64,000 nt of DNA, taken from Gnetum montanum (lineage: Eukaryota; Streptophyta; Gnetopsida; Gnetales; Gnetaceae). The position numbers and the translations under genes are program-made. The stretch lies in contig MNCI01006166.1 of assembly GCA_015680685.1 (NCBI GenBank), positions 19,399 to 83,398 of the forward strand. The letters run 5' to 3'. Of this stretch, positions 1-11,029 are shown piece after piece; position 1 is the first letter of the stretch; every line of letters starts with the position of its first letter. Below the pieces are notes generated by a model. It made no database searches. It was not told the DNA's origin and saw only the letters and a list, made by a program, of their open reading frames with translations.

Positions 1-40
1 CTAAAAACCATTGCTGTTGGGCATAAATATTAAAATTATG

Positions 41-560
41 AATGTCTGAATTACCATAAAGCATGGCATGCTCAAGTATTGGAAGATTATCAAGATGTTA
101 ATGTTGGTGGGGACATGGACCAAACGCGTATCTTACTTCTGCATGACTTAATACATGCTTATAGCATCTTTGTTCATGGCTAAGACAGACTTCTTTTAAG
201 ATATGGTGCACTTGATTTTTTATTCTGAATACTAGTTAGACACTTACACGAATTTGACATAATTTCTTTCGATTTACTATATTTAGAAGGAAGTATTCTT
301 GATTCTTGGAAATTGGAAATGATCTACAATGACAAAGTAGACTCCATTCTTATTTGATGGAAACTTTATGCTTTGTACACTTTGTTAGCTTGATGGATTT
401 TTGCAGCTCGTGTCTTTAACATTTAATATTTAATCCACTTGGTTCGTGATTCTCCCACTTTTGCAGTCTTGTGAAGAATCCCTTGGATTTGTTGAAAATA
501 ACTTTGTTGCATTAAAACAATTCATTATGATCTTTTTAAATCTTTTTTTTTTGTGCTTTA
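41..560 (+). repeat. Intron-like tandem duplication, copy A
   Basis: This non-coding block is repeated with moderate divergence starting at 565. Shared landmarks are the AATGTCTGAATTACCATAA start, a GGAAGATTATCAAGATGTTAATG segment split by small differences, and the later GGTTCGTGATT and TTTGTTGCATTA segments. Copy A is uninterrupted. No open frame is conserved, so it is probably intronic or intergenic DNA upstream of the exon at 3423. Confidence 0.7.
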
Positions 561-874
561 AAACAATGTCTGAATTACCATAAGGCATGGCATACTAAGA
601 ATCGGAAGATTATCAAGATGTTAATGTTGGTGGGACATGAATGAAACTTATATATTACTTCCGCATGACTTTATACATGATTATAGCTTCTCTGTTCATG
701 GCTAATAAAAATTCGTTTTAAGATATAGTGCACATGTGATCATTTATGACGATTATTATTTGGATATTTATACGACTCTGACATAATTTCTTTTGATTTA
801 CTTGAAACTTGGAAACTGGAAATGATCTACAGTGAAACAGTAAACTTCATTCTTATTTGATAGAAACTTTATGC

Positions 875-1132
875 TTTTTTTTTTTTAAATTTGGAAATAA
901 AGCTATGAAAACCATATACACCCAATGATAAGGCTAAACCTTCCTCATCAGGGATGAATGTCCTATAGATTTAGTGGCAAAAGAGACCCACATACATAAA
1001 CAAAAACAGCTATAATCCCGGAGGACCACCTAGATCTCATCTCTTGTATAATTTATAGTACACCTTGGGGATAAATACATAATCCTTGATCATTATTCAT
1101 ATTATCCTTGTGGATCCTCCAGGGCTTCCTGT
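875..1132 (-). mobile_element. Possible antisense poly(A)-tailed retro-insertion
   Basis: A run of 12 T at 875-886 lies exactly where copy B departs from copy A, as expected for the poly(A) tail of a minus-strand retro-inserted RNA. On the minus strand the sequence before the tail ends TTTATTTCCAAATTT, resembling plant L1-type LINE 3' ends. No coding frame was recognised. A processed transcript is an alternative. Confidence 0.4.
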
Positions 1133-1157
1133 ATCCTTCTGTCATAATCATTGTTAT

Positions 1158-1482
1158 ATCCTAGCCTTGTCCCAACAAAATGAGGTTGGCTAAATGAGTT
1201 TTTTCTTGCCATTCATCTATATGAAGAGACTTGCTTCTTACCCACACGTCCCACATGATGTTGTGTGTTATTTCTGGAGGATGCCAGGCCCTTGCCCATT
1301 TTCCATAGCCACCAGGCCTTGTGACTGCTGTGCATCACAGGTGGGGAATGCCCTAGCATTCACAAAATCTGAAAAAGAACTTATCCATGAGATTTGGCAC
1401 GGTTTTACAGCCGGCTGTCAACCTGATGCTAACCCTCCTCCTATTGTATCTGGGCATAGGGCTAGCATTGGCGGAGTTATCC
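1158..1482 (-). mobile_element. RTE-type LINE or RTE-dependent SINE 3' fragment
   Basis: On the minus strand this fragment ends with an AGCCAACCTCATTTTGTTGG block followed by GACAAGGCTAGGA. This is the terminus I know from plant RTE LINEs and the SINEs that use their machinery. A direct repeat of about 25 bp (ATCCTTCTGTCATAATCATT at 1133 and its near copy at 1480) flanks it and may be the target duplication. The apparent open frame across it is fortuitous. Confidence 0.55.
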
Positions 1483-1569
1483 TTCTGTTATAATCATTGT
1501 CTATAATAGCAAGAATTTTCACCTTTTCTACAAGCCAAACATGTTCTCTATTTTTTTCTACTAATTTTT

Positions 1570-1602
1570 GGGGACAAGGCTAGGATGATGATGCTGATGA
1601 TC
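1570..1602 (+). mobile_element. RTE-type 3' terminus with GATGAT tail
   Basis: GGGGACAAGGCTAGGA is followed by GATGATGATGCTGATGAT. This is the same terminus as the minus-strand fragment at 1158, now on the plus strand, with the short microsatellite tail that RTE elements carry instead of poly(A). Only the last few dozen bases are recognisable. Confidence 0.5.
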
Positions 1603-2410
1603 AGGGTTCTGCTAAAGGTGATTTTAAACTAAAGTCCATACTGAATGTCCTTTTGGTGGCCCTTCATTTTAATGACAAGAGATCGGTTTCATAAATGTAT
1701 TTTTTGGTACTAGTGCATTCACTGCAGTATACCTCACATAATCCATTTTGCTGACAATTTTTGTTGATGTGAGATGCTTATTTCAAAAAGAAGCTCTGAT
1801 CACAGCAATTTAATGCCCTGGACTCTGTTAGCTTAATGGGTTATTGCAGCATGTGCCTTTAATATTTAATCCATTAGGTTCGTGATTAACCCACTCTCGA
1901 AGTCTTGTAAATATTTCCTTAGATTCGTTGAAAGTTCCTTTGTTGCATTAGAACAATTCATGATGACTTTTTTTGAATGCTATTTTTATGCTTTTGTTGA
2001 AATACTGAATTGAAGATATTACTTGCAGAAAAAGCATAACGACAGCAAAGATTGATAAACTATCTTTTGGAGTTCATCCACAGTAAAATAATTTATAAAA
2101 GTGAATAATATAGACAGTGTGATATGAATATGTGGCTTATGGATCTTTATATCAACATTTAATCTTTTGGATCCTATGAATAGTATTTCTTGTTAGACAT
2201 GGTTTCGGTAGTCTGGTATGTTGTGCAAGAATTGTGATTGCTGGGTTTGGGGTCATTCTGATTTTAGAGCTTCTTAGATTTTTTGGAAGCTGCTATATTC
2301 CATAAAAATACTTCACGCCTTCTGTGTGTTTGATCCAGCTCTTATTCTTTGTTAAAATACTGAAATGAGAATATTAAAATTAATAGCCTATCCTTTAGAG
2401 TACATGTTGT

Positions 2411-3125
2411 CATCATCATCCCAGTCTTATCGTAACTACATAGGGTCAGTATTACATGAGTTCTTGTATGCCATTCATTGTTATTAAGAGCCAAATAATT
2501 ATCAAAACCCACATCTTGGATGTCTTTCTCTATACAAGCCAAATAACTAAGTATGTGTTGGTTTCCTTCAACTTTAATAAAGAGACCTTTTCTAAACGGA
2601 GCAATCTTTGATTATACTTCCAAGTTTCCCTTAATAAAAGAGTTAATTTGATCTTTTCTGGTTACACATAACATCTACCAGAGTGTATGTATTGAGCTTG
2701 ACACTTTTTGATAAGCCAGCATTTTACACCATAAATGATTATAGGTCTCATAGCAGATCCGTAGAACTTACCTTTCAGCCTAGCAGAGAGTCTTTTATCA
2801 CAAAGTGCATCACCAGCTTTTCACCATTTCTTTCAACCTACCTGCTTCATTTCTGTTTGTTTTATCATCATTAATCTTACCATTCATTCAAACAGGAGAC
2901 CTGAAATATCTGAATTGATTGCATTAAGTAAAGAATCTTTTTTCTTATTCCTCACTTTTCTGGCAAAAGTGCATTCCATATAACTTCTGTTTTACTTCTA
3001 CTATCTTTCACCACTTTGGTTCTAGGGTGTTTTCCAAGTTTCCATTTTCACAGCCAAGACTTCCTTACATTAGCGCACCGAAAGAATATCAGCATAGCAC
3101 ATACACCAAGGGATATCATCATTTA
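2411..3125 (-). mobile_element. RTE-clade LINE, reverse transcriptase 3' part
   Basis: On the minus strand, from about 3120 downward, the translation gives a PWCM.YAD segment corresponding to the RT palm motif PWCMLFADD of RTE elements, with one Asp lost. About 250 bp on come [20 protein letters not shown] and then a [10 protein letters not shown] segment, the conserved C-terminal part of plant RTE ORFs. The element ends at a CATCATCATC run (plus strand, 2411-2420), equal to a GATGAT tail on the minus strand. In-frame stops, small deletions and 5' truncation make it dead. It sits about 300 bp upstream of the candidate exon at 3423 and opposite to it. Confidence 0.85.
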
Positions 3126-3422
3126 AAGAAAAATGTCCAGCAATTTAAACTACAAAAGTGAAAAATATAGGCAATATGATGGGACAACCTGGCTCAGATG
3201 CCTTTTATGCTATCTGTTTTATATGCACTGTTCAAACTTGTTGGGATCCCATGATCAGCATCAAACTTGTTTCTGTGCTACTTAACATGTTGTATATTCA
3301 TTTGAAATTTAGCCGTCTAGAACATTAATTTGTTGGAAATTTAGTTGAGATGTATCTATTTGCATTATTCTTTTATTTTGATTATAGAAAACAATATTCT
3401 GAGCATCTGAAATTGTGTGCAG

Positions 3423-3554
3423 GTTGATGAATGGTGGGAACAGCCAGCGGCAACAGCTGTTGACTGGGTAACTGTTGATGGGAAAAATGTTTCAAATTGG
3501 CTTGCACATGTAAAACAACTTCAAATGACATTTTATGACAAGCAGTTGCTATAA
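3423..3554 (+). CDS. Candidate terminal exon of an unrecognised host gene
   Basis: An open stretch of 43 codons plus TAA is preceded by a good 3' splice site (TTGTGTGCAG ending at 3422). The product starts [20 protein letters not shown] and ends TFYDKQLL. Tryptophans are frequent and third positions look unlike the surrounding repeats. The exon would be in phase 0 if the acceptor is right. I do not recognise the family. The rest of the gene would lie upstream of this window, beyond the repeat-filled intron. No frame damage is visible, unlike every retroelement here. It could be a chance open stretch, but splice site, stop and composition agree. Confidence 0.45.
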   Translation, partial: VDEWWEQPAATAVDWVTVDGKNVSNWLAHVKQLQMTFYDKQLL

Positions 3555-4440
3555 AGCGTATATGGGTGTACTCGTATCAGAGTTTTTTATTAGGGAAAAG
3601 TTGAATACACAACTTTCCTTGGCCGCCTTCTGAAATTTACTTGGGTCCTGATCTTTGTTAACATATTTTTTTAACTCCTAGATACAGCATGATTGAGAGT
3701 CGATATATAAGACAATTGCCCATGTCTACTTGGTTCGTTTATCTTGTTCTAGTCTACAAGGTCATCTTAGAAGACCTATAACCTCTGATGATTATAGTCT
3801 CTTGTATTTCCGTCTCAGGGATACAGTTTCTGTATCTGATTGTATGTGGAATTATCATGAAAGATGACTTCATGCGGCAATTCATGAAAACCTTAATAAA
3901 ATTACTAGGGTGATGTATTCTTTTGTATCATCTGAGAACCCCTTGAAGAATTTCAGGCTGCTCTGGGCTCATGGAAAATCAGGTCTCACATCTATAAGTG
4001 ATGGTTTAACAGCTTCCATTTGACACGGAGTTTTCAATTGGGAAGGGATCCACCTCGGAGTTCTCATTTATAAGCAGCGTATCTGAATCTGGTGAGGCTT
4101 GATTCTTTGAATGTGTATTGGCTGTGTCCATTGCTGGAATGGAAGCTGTTTAACAGCGAAGTTCTTCCAGAACATTGTAATTTTTGCCGCTGTGCAATGG
4201 TTGTTGATTGGTATTGTAATATGTTGGGGAAATTTTTCTGTCTATTCGCTTCTCCAACACTATTTCTCCAAGGGTGCCCAGATGAATGCGGCAGCCTCAT
4301 CGGTTCATTTTTTAAATCTGACAATGGTATTATCATCTGAGTGTCTTACATTTTTGGTATTGCATTTTTGCAATTGTATAAAATAGTTGAATCTCCCAAT
4401 GTGTAAACATTTCTCATGTTAATTAAAAATTTTTTATCTT
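3555..4440 (+). other. Probable 3' UTR and flank of the exon at 3423
   Basis: No open frame of note, but the sequence is less AT-rich and shows no repeat signature. AATAAAA at about 3894 and the T-rich stretch before 4440 are possible polyadenylation signals. Overlapping short frames on both strands at 4064-4386 have no recognisable content. Confidence 0.3.
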
Positions 4441-4554
4441 CAGGTAAAATATAGTTTCATTAAGTTATTTATCCATGAAAATATTTTAAGCTGGAGAATG
4501 TCGGTTTGATGAACAAAGCTTGAAATGTTAAAAGGAGTCAACGTGAATTGCAGG

Positions 4555-5005
4555 AGTTGCACAGGTTGCAGTTACCATGAATATAAATTTCTGTGACACG
4601 TGTAATAGACAATACAATAAGTGAATAAACAATAGCGAGATGAGTAAGACAAGATTCCAAAACCTTGATCTTTTCATTGAGCTTAGGTTTGTATCTATTC
4701 TAAACGCATCCGGTTCCATGAGCTGTCAAAGGTAACATTCTTCATGTGTACCGAATGGGAAAGCCTTTGCTCGGATGGAAATCTGGTCTGGTTGCTTTCC
4801 ATATGAGAATTCATTCCATCATATCAAATGAAATATTAACAAGAGATCATGTTCTACGCATTTTGAACAAGATCGACAGCTTGCAGTTACCACAGATATA
4901 AATGGACTTTGTTTTTGAGACACGGGTTGGAATCCAGTCTACCTTAGTAGCTTCCAAAAATCTCGATCTTTTTTACTGAACTTTTGTTTTCACTTTATTT
5001 ATACC
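4555..5005 (+). repeat. Diverged direct repeat pair
   Basis: About 4555-4700 and 4878-5005 share TTGCAGTTACCA, ATATAAAT, GACACG, CCAAAA and CTTGATCTTTT/CTCGATCTTTT in the same order. The spacing is about 320 bp. The unit is non-coding and of unknown origin. Confidence 0.45.
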
Positions 5006-6186
5006 CTAGATATTATTTGGTGGGTGTTTAAGGGAGTATATTTTTATTGCGCGTATACAAACGTTGTTTATGACACATGATGGAACCATAACTTGAATCC
5101 TTGTATATGAAAAATCATCGTCAACGCCCAAGTGGATGTTGGATGCTATTAAGAATATCAAATCAACTCCTTTGTTATTAGAAGTGTGGAAGGGTAACAT
5201 TGTTATTAGGAGAAGTTTAGAGGTAGCATTTATAGATGGGAAGATGAAGAAAAGAAGTCTTTGAAAGTTTAGTCTTGTCAAAAAGTTTGGGAAGTGATCT
5301 TTGTTATTAGGAGAAATTTGGGGAAGCACTAACAAAAGCAGCTTATGTGTTTGTTAGAATAGACTTTATTAAAGTTGTGGAAAAACAATAATGAAGTAGA
5401 CCAAAACATACTTTGCAAAAATAAAGAAAGATATTTAAGATTTATGTATTAATGCTAATATGGCACTTGATAGAAGTAGGTCCCAAAAACAAATTCCTAT
5501 ATTTGGTCTAATATAATTAGGATAGAGGTAAGATGATGATGGCTTGTGATTTTACCTCCTTAGTTTTCCTTTATGGAATGGGTAATTTCAAGCTTCTAAC
5601 TACATTATATTGAATCAAATATTGCTAGATGTCTTGCAAATGTTGGTGTTGGTCAAAACTTGACCATAGGATAGATTATTTGGTTGATTCTATGATAATT
5701 AGTAGGTTACAAGTCTTAACAAATGAGCTAAAAGCTAAATAGAAGATGATGAATTATTAGATTTCAAGATTGTTATACTTTGATTAAATTTTAAGATGAA
5801 TTATTTACTTTGTTTACTTTATGAACTGCATTGTATCTTGACAATTTAAATTTTAACAATGAAAGATACATGGTTTTTGAATTGCTCATTCAAAAAGATT
5901 TTAACATATTAGTGAGTGTAGTTTATTTACTATAACATTATGATCATGTTGCCTTTATTCTATTTATCTGGGTTGATCATTAATGTAGGCAAAGGACTTC
6001 ATAATCATTTTCTATGGCTGTATGTTGGGGTGTTGGAATTTGAAATAATTTGATTATAGTACACCTAAAGACACAAAGCTAGCATGAAACATTAGAAGAA
6101 TTTTTTAGGAATATAATGATGCCTTTCGTATGCCTTGAAGTGGCAACTTCTTGCGTAACAAGATAAACAACTAACTACTTGAGCAA
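5006..6186. other. Intergenic, no feature recognised
   Basis: AT-rich sequence with no conserved frame, repeat or RNA gene that I can support. Confidence 0.5.
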
Positions 6187-6352
6187 TGAGGTGCTAGCCT
6201 AGTGGTAAGACTCTTGATTTGCAAATTCCAAGTCATGGGTTAGATTCTAGTGGGTAATGTTGAGTTATAAAGTTCTAATTAGACTATATATGTTGAGGTG
6301 TACCTACATCTCCCATACTAAAACTAACCATGTATTGTATTTTTTTTTTTGG
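6187..6352 (+). mobile_element. tRNA-derived SINE, copy 1
   Basis: The head carries an RNA polymerase III box A (TAGCCTAGTGG, 6195-6205) and, 33 bp further on, a box B-like GGTTAGATTCT (6238-6248; canonical GGTTCGANTCC). A non-tRNA body follows (TTATAAAGTTCTAATTAGAC and GGTGTACCTA) and the tail is T-rich (a run of 10 or more T near 6345). A second copy of head and body occurs at 20733. The box A to box B spacing is that of a tRNA, but the cloverleaf is not kept. The family name is unknown to me. Confidence 0.65.
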
Positions 6353-6399
6353 CGCATTGCACTACACTTGTAGTTGAATAACAAACTAAAATCGGCTAT

Positions 6400-7258
6400 T
6401 GATGAATCACTGGATGGGCTGCATCAACAGGCATGTGTTGACACATTCCCGTTGACACATCATTAGATGCATCAACGTAGGTTTGTTGACATAGTGTCTA
6501 TCTTTGCCTATATAAATGCATGCTCCCACCACATTTATGGTACGTTAAGTCCATCGCATAGTCGAAGTCTTGCAGTTTTCTTAGCCCAAAGTTAGAATAT
6601 TTTTTGAGTGCTCGCAGTATGATTTCACGGAATGTACGGTTCTTTATTTGAGCATCTTGTACCTGAACACAGTGATGTGATCGACAATAAAGACACGATT
6701 TTTGACTTTTCTTGCACTTTGGATAGATTAATGTTTCTTTTTGTGCAGTTTATTATTTTTACATTTTTACATTAATGTCTTTGATTAATTAATCCGTTTA
6801 ATAACAATGCATAAGTATGACCACTTCGAACATACTGCTTAATACTTGGTAATCCGAGTAGTGGCTATTTGGTATGCCCAGCAATAGTCACTTGATAACC
6901 GAGTAGAGTTAGAGCAAGTTTAGGATGCGAACGGAAAGTGGGCTTGGATGCTTGTGCTAAGATAGCTAGATTAAGACACTAGATAGTTAAGTAGTTAATC
7001 CTTAATCATTTCTCTTCTTTGCATTTAGATTAAATAAAATAAAATAAAAATATAAATAAAAATCATGTGCCTTGGCTTAAACTTAATCATACACTTGCGC
7101 GTACACAAGTGAAGCTAAGAAGACAACGATCATGTCTTAAGTCATTATCTTTGCTCATCAGTGCACTTAGGAACTAAAGTCCACACAATTTAACTGGATC
7201 GCTAGTGCAACATTTGTGATTTGTATGGTTGGGCGTAGGGACTACTCATTGCATATCA
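6400..7258 (+). repeat. Element 1, 5' LTR
   Basis: The LTR starts TGATGAATC and ends near ATATCA, directly before the primer site. A TATA box (TATATAAAT, 6509-6517) lies only 109 bp from the start, so U3 is very short. AATAAAG at about 6686 is the likely polyadenylation signal. It aligns over its length with 18591-19465, with many transitions. Confidence 0.88.
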
Positions 7259-7259
7259 T

Positions 7260-7277
7260 TGGCGCAGTTGCTGGGGA
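7260..7277 (+). promoter_or_regulatory. Element 1 primer binding site, tRNA-Asp-like
   Basis: TGGCGCAGTTGCTGGGGA follows the LTR directly. It differs at two positions from TGGCGCCGTTGCCGGGGA, the complement of the plant tRNA-Asp 3' end used by Athila elements. Confidence 0.85.
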
Positions 7278-7408
7278 TTTCAGTTAGCTAAGTGTGCTAT
7301 ATAGGAAAGATAGTGAAAACATCTAATGATGTTGTAAAGGAAACTAATGCTAAAATATTAAGATAAATACTAATAACAAACGCACATTGTTTCTAAAGAA
7401 TCACTAGT

Positions 7409-9530
7409 ATGGCTTCTTCTCGCAGGAAAGATTTTCCACCACCATTCATGAGCAGATCCAATCAAAGGTAAGAAGGCCAAAAGATGCAAGTGCTTGAATA
7501 GTTCAAAGTTGTCTATACTCATCTCGATGCTTACACTTTGAATTTCACCTTCATCCTACATTAGGACAAGTAGTTGCGATGGAGGAACATGGAGGGCAAC
7601 ATTGTGTTGCTTCTCGACTCATTTGTTCCCCAATGTTATTGAATAATCTCATCAAGTTGAACATTGTTGGACTTAACATGGAGTATGAGGTTCAAGACCA
7701 TGCTTATCAAGATTATCATCCCATAGAAGCCCAACAGAAGAAAGACTAGCAAATGGAAGCTCAATATGAGGCTTCAAAAGGAAAAAGGTTTCCTAACCAC
7801 TTATTCCTGCAAACCCACAAAGAAGGTAAGGACTTCTTTTTAGGTGCCTCCCAATACATAGATTCTCCCCCTCTCTTTGATGGGGAGATCCTTAACTAAC
7901 GATTGTAGTTAATTGTGGACAACCTTGGTGACAAGAAGAATAGGTTTCAAGATCAAGGGGTCTTGAAAGATGATATCCATAGCCATTCATCTAGAGGAAG
8001 AAACAATGATAGGCATAATGAGAAAGATAAACATGGTGATTGGGGTAGGGACTAAAGACGAGGAGGTAGTAGGCATCGTTTAGGTGTTGATTCTCCTTTC
8101 TCTTTACCTTCATCATTATCCTCATCATCTTCCTCCTTCAACTTCGATAGGAGAAGTAGAGGTTGGGATTGTGAAAGAAGTAGCAGAGATTGTGATGGCG
8201 ATGAATGGTGGGATAGGGATAATCATAGATCCTGTTGGGACAACAGGGACCAGGGGCATGAGTAGCAGTAGGGGGATGACCATCACAGAGATTGGAGGCA
8301 TAGCAAGACTCATCGTAGGCATCATAGCCATAATAGGGGTCATAGAGCCTATCATGACTACGATAAACACTTGCTAGCTACCAAAAGCATGCTGAATATT
8401 TCAGAGGCCATTAGAAATCCCACTAGGCACTTGAAGGATAGCTACATTAAATGGTTAGATATGAATAATATCCCTAGGTTTGAGGGGGGATACAATTCAT
8501 ATCCACATAATCATCTGCAAACCTTTCATGATGCTTGTGCCTTGAAAAATGTGGAGAACAAATGGAAAAAGCTGAAATTGTTCCCAAGGACATTCATAAA
8601 AAAAGTAGAAAGTTAGTATTGATCCTTGGAACTAGAATTCATTTGGTGATGAGGTAAGATGCTGGAATTGTTCAATGACAAATACCAAATGTACTTCTGA
8701 GTGTCCAATTTGAGGAGGCAAATCCAAGGATGGAAACAAGGTATTCACGAGTCCTTGGATGTAGCCATGGGTGGGTACTACTCTTTGTTGCATTGATGCC
8801 TAGGCCATGGATACTCTCAATAGGATCAGTTATGCCATATCATAGATGGACTCAGAATTGAAACAAGGAGAACCCTTGGGGTCTATGCCTAAGGAATACT
8901 ATCTAAGCTAAGGATCCATCAGATTCAAAAGCTCATTGAGCAAGTGGCTAAAGAGAAAGAAGAACTGAAAAAATGTAAAAGTGTAGAAGAATATAACAGA
9001 GATTCCTTCATTCGCAAGAGGGAGGTGTGTTTTTGTGAGAATAAGGAGGAGGCACCACTTGATGAAGTGGTGCAAAGAAAAACCTTGCTGATCCAAAAAT
9101 CTATCACTAAAATATCAGCTAAGGTTGATAAGATGTGAGACTCCTTATATGAGAAGTTTCAAACTACTCTGAAGATTATAAAGAAACATAGAGATCAAAG
9201 AGGCAGTGGTCATGAACAAAGAAATAAAAAGAAGGTTGAATGTGAATATTGCAAAGATAAGGGCAAAGCTGCAGTTGTAGAGGAGGTTGCAGATTCAGAA
9301 TTTGATGATGAGGGATGTGACATCTACCAATATGAACATTCCAAGGGATGTTGTCTTGTATTGTCACACTTACAACAATATGGGGTATATGCTTTAAAGC
9401 ATAGATTGGCAAAATGGCAAGCACCTAGGAGTTTGCCTTATCCACAAGGCAACTATTGGCAGCAATTTCACCAACAAGTTTACTATTCGAGTGGAGCACC
9501 ATCTCAACCTCAAGAGTAGTACCAATAGTG
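7409..9530 (+). pseudogene. gag: Element 1 gag (capsid-nucleocapsid) remnant
   Basis: The start is an ATG giving MASSRRK, matching the MSSSLHK start of element 2's gag. The capsid core is best kept at 8371-8616, with DMNNIPRFEGGYN and LKLFPRTFIKKVES, both aligned to element 2 at 43079-43240. A coiled, charged segment follows at 8938-9230. The nucleocapsid motif at 9316-9360 reads CDIYQYEHSKGCC; its second Cys has become Tyr (TGC to TAC) compared with CEICQYDH in element 2. Several frameshifts and more than ten stops inactivate it. The tail to about 9830 is proline- and glutamine-rich. Confidence 0.8.
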
Positions 9531-10029
9531 GCAACACCCATTGTCATGGGGGATGGACCTCCCAGGCAGTAGTACCCTTATCACCAAATTGATCCTTATG
9601 GGTACTATGTTCAACAACCAATCTCTCCATATGACTCTTCTAGTTATTCTTTCTTCCCACACCACTACTATTCTCCTCGATGCTATAGAGCACCTTCTCT
9701 AAGGGGAGAGTCCCCGTTCCCTTACTATCCTTCTCAAAACCCATCCACTCTTGCACCACCATCATTAACTCCTCTATTACTTGCTCCATCCATGCAAGGT
9801 GAAATACCTACCTAGTCACATTAAAGAAATGCTATGAGGGCGGTAAAATTGCAATTGGCTCCTCAGCTAAGTAGTTTTGAATCCAAGCCTTGCAAGAGGC
9901 CATTTTTCAAAACCAATAGCCCCATGAAGCCCTCACAAACACCTATGGTTGTTAACTTTGCTACTTTAACCTCTAAAATTTTCATCGAGCAACCTTCAAA
10001 TCAAAGTATCTTCTAATTACACACTGTCA

Positions 10030-10560
10030 TGTTGACCCATGTGGTCACAGATTGGATCAAGGCTAGCCATCTTCCCAAGAAGAGATTTAATCTTGGGAAT
10101 CCTCTTATCTACTTATAGATTGCTAGAAATGAACTATGTAAGGCTCTTTTGGATTTAGGTTTCAGAGTTAACTTGATTTCGAAATGAATGTACAAAGCTT
10201 GGAACCTCATTTCATTAAAAAAGAGAAAAATTAAAGTAGAGCTAGTAGACTAATCGATCACTATTCCTTTGGGATTGATGGAGGATATTGTAACCATAGT
10301 CTATGGGTGGTCATGACATATCGATTTGGTGATCCATGTGAAAAATAACAAAGGGGACTTTCGTATCATCATGGGAAGAGCATGGTTGAGCACCATAGAT
10401 GTAAGGTTGGGGATCAAAGATCTTTCCTTGGAAATTTCTAAGGAAAAGAAATTCAAAAAAATTGAGAAGAAGAAAGTTCCATGCATTGGGTACAATGGCA
10501 TAGGGTGCCACTGTGTGCAAAGACTATGGATCATTAAAGGCACACCACTTTAGTCATGTA
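10030..10560 (+). pseudogene. Element 1 retropepsin-type protease remnant
   Basis: At about 10127-10185 the translation gives CKALLDLGFRVNLIS, the aspartic protease active-site region. Athila proteases commonly have DLG where other retropepsins have D[ST]G; element 2 has DSG here. A later FRIIMGRAWLSTIDVRLGI segment (10350-10410) matches the IILGR-type flap and helix region. In-frame stops interrupt it. The active Asp survives. The product would have cut the Gag-Pol polyprotein inside the virus-like particle. Confidence 0.75.
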
Positions 10561-11029
10561 GTTAGCGTGTAGAGATCACAAAGGATCAAAGGTGCTTGTA
10601 CACAACAACCACTAAATAGGATGACACTTAGTGGTTGAAAATTGACAATGAGGCAAGATCAGCAATATGCATTGAACTAGCTAAAAGCCTCACCAACTTT
10701 TATGTTAAAGGCATGGATAAGTTGGAGTAGCTCCATCACCAACTCTCTAATGCACAAAGTGAGATTGATTGGGAAGAGTTGGACATCCCTAAATCTTTCA
10801 AGCAAGAGATCCTTTAATTAAAGGCTTTACTGGCTAGAATGGAGTATACATTTCTAAATAATGGCAAGCTAGTCATTATCAATGCCACACTTGCTCTTGC
10901 ACAGAAGAAGAAATTGCTGGAAGTTGAAAAAAATGGCTAATAGCCTTTGATTGAGAGTTAATAGGAATTGATCCAAGGATATGCCAGCATAGCATTTATA
11001 CAAACTACCCCATCAAACCGAAGAGATAG

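Larger units (their letters stand above)
565..1990 (+). repeat. Tandem duplication copy B, split by a 0.93-kb insertion
   Basis: Positions 565-876 match the first part of copy A, and about 1810-1990 match its second part. The intervening 0.93 kb is absent from copy A, so it was inserted after the duplication. The junctions read ACTTTATGC on the left and TTTAATGC on the right, a possible imperfect target duplication. Confidence 0.65.

Noticed and set aside
1194-1493. 99-codon plus-strand open frame
   Set aside because: It is the antisense of an RTE-type 3' fragment and has no protein-like features of its own.
4064-4386. Three overlapping open frames of 82-91 codons
   Set aside because: Open on both strands without recognisable content; most likely 3' UTR sequence open by chance.
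8084-8377. Overlapping Gly/Ile- and Met/Pro-rich frames on both strands
   Set aside because: They cover the Arg/Ser/His-rich linker of element 1 gag in wrong frames.
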